5,027 bases of DNA from WHTB01 sp050699035. Its GTDB lineage: Bacteria > Actinomycetota > Actinomycetes > Propionibacteriales > Nocardioidaceae. Shown here one piece after another: positions 4,736 through 5,027 of the stretch. Made by a program: the position numbers and the translations under genes. The stretch covers positions 1 through 5,027 of the forward strand of contig JBOHDE010000262.1 in NCBI GenBank assembly GCA_050699035.1. The letters are read 5' to 3'. The notes under the pieces are model-generated. The model had not been told where the DNA came from. It searched no databases and saw only the letters and a program-made list of their open reading frames with translations. How positions within the stretch are numbered: position 1 is the stretch's first letter; each line of letters opens with the position of its first letter.

Positions 4736-5027
4736 GTGCACGTCGTCGCGACGGCGGGACATGTCGACCACGGGAAGTCCACCTTGGTGCGCGCGCTGAC
4801 CGGCATGGAGCCGGACCGGTGGGCGGAGGAGCGCCGGCGCGGCATGACGATCGGGCTGGGGTTCTGCTGGGCCGAGTTCGACGGCGTGGGCGACGTTGCG
4901 TTCGTCGACGTACCCGGTCATGAGCGGTTCGTGCCGACCATGCTCGCCGGTGTCGGCACCGTGCCCGCCGTGCTCCTGGTCGTCGCCGCCGACGAGGGCT
5001 GGAAACCGCAGTCGAGCGAGCATCTCG
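4736..5027 (+). CDS. selB: Selenocysteine-specific translation elongation factor, N-terminal part (cut by window end)
   Basis: The 97 visible residues are the GTPase domain of SelB, which binds Sec-tRNA(Sec) and, through C-terminal winged helices outside this window, the SECIS hairpin of selenoprotein mRNAs. The start HVVATAGHVDHGKSTLVRAL contains the G1 P-loop (residues 8-16). EPDRWAEERRRGMTI (25-39) covers switch I with the GTP-sensing Thr38. DVPGHERF (58-65) is the G3 motif, and MLAGVG...LLVVAADEGWKPQSSEHL continues as in SelB/EF-Tu proteins. The residue after GMTI is Gly40, where E. coli SelB has Asp. The GTG start lies 6 nt beyond the selA stop, with GGGAAGGG (4718-4725) as ribosome binding site inside the selA end, so translation is probably coupled. 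The NKxD motif, later domains and stop codon lie beyond the window. Confidence 0.96.
   Translation, partial: MHVVATAGHVDHGKSTLVRALTGMEPDRWAEERRRGMTIGLGFCWAEFDGVGDVAFVDVPGHERFVPTMLAGVGTVPAVLLVVAADEGWKPQSSEHL

Noticed and set aside
1..5027. CRISPR array, insertion sequence, prophage or attachment site beside the tRNA
   Set aside because: No regularly spaced repeats, transposase or integrase coding, terminal inverted repeats or duplicated tRNA 3' end are visible.

Overview
The window is GC-rich with strongly GC-biased third codon positions, GTG/TTG-type starts and actinobacterial-style protein sequences, so I infer a high-GC actinomycete. The presence of a UGA-decoding tRNA plus SelA and SelB shows that the organism inserts selenocysteine. 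I cannot name the genus.

Left part (1-2013, all +): the 3' end of a membrane transporter resembling the Nramp divalent-metal family, an unrecognised four-helix membrane protein right behind it, a perfect 12-bp hairpin that probably ends that transcript, and then a complete TerC/Alx-family membrane protein with a strong ribosome binding site. Nramp proteins import Mn/Fe and several TerC/Alx proteins export Mn, so this stretch is plausibly concerned with metal (manganese) balance; that is inference from families and adjacency.

Middle part (2014-3281): a GntR-family regulator of the FadR/FCD type lies on the minus strand, convergent with terC. Its promoter region holds a perfect 13-bp palindrome that looks like an operator. 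Further upstream, also on the minus strand, is a 49-codon ORF with a textbook ribosome binding site and a strong GC-rich hairpin just after its TGA stop; it is not recognised. Between this small ORF and the tRNA lie an AT-rich spot with a TACAAT box and an imperfect 24-bp direct repeat with 32-bp spacing.

Right part (3282-5027, all +): the selenocysteine machinery, in the order selC (tRNA-Sec, anticodon TCA, long variable arm, encoded CCA), selA (L-seryl-tRNA(Sec) selenium transferase) and selB (selenocysteine-specific elongation factor, cut by the window edge). SelA converts Ser-tRNA(Sec) to Sec-tRNA(Sec) using selenophosphate, and SelB carries that tRNA to UGA codons followed by a SECIS element. 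selA starts 48 nt after the tRNA and selB 7 nt after the selA stop, so the three probably form one transcription unit. selD and any selenoprotein gene are not in the window.
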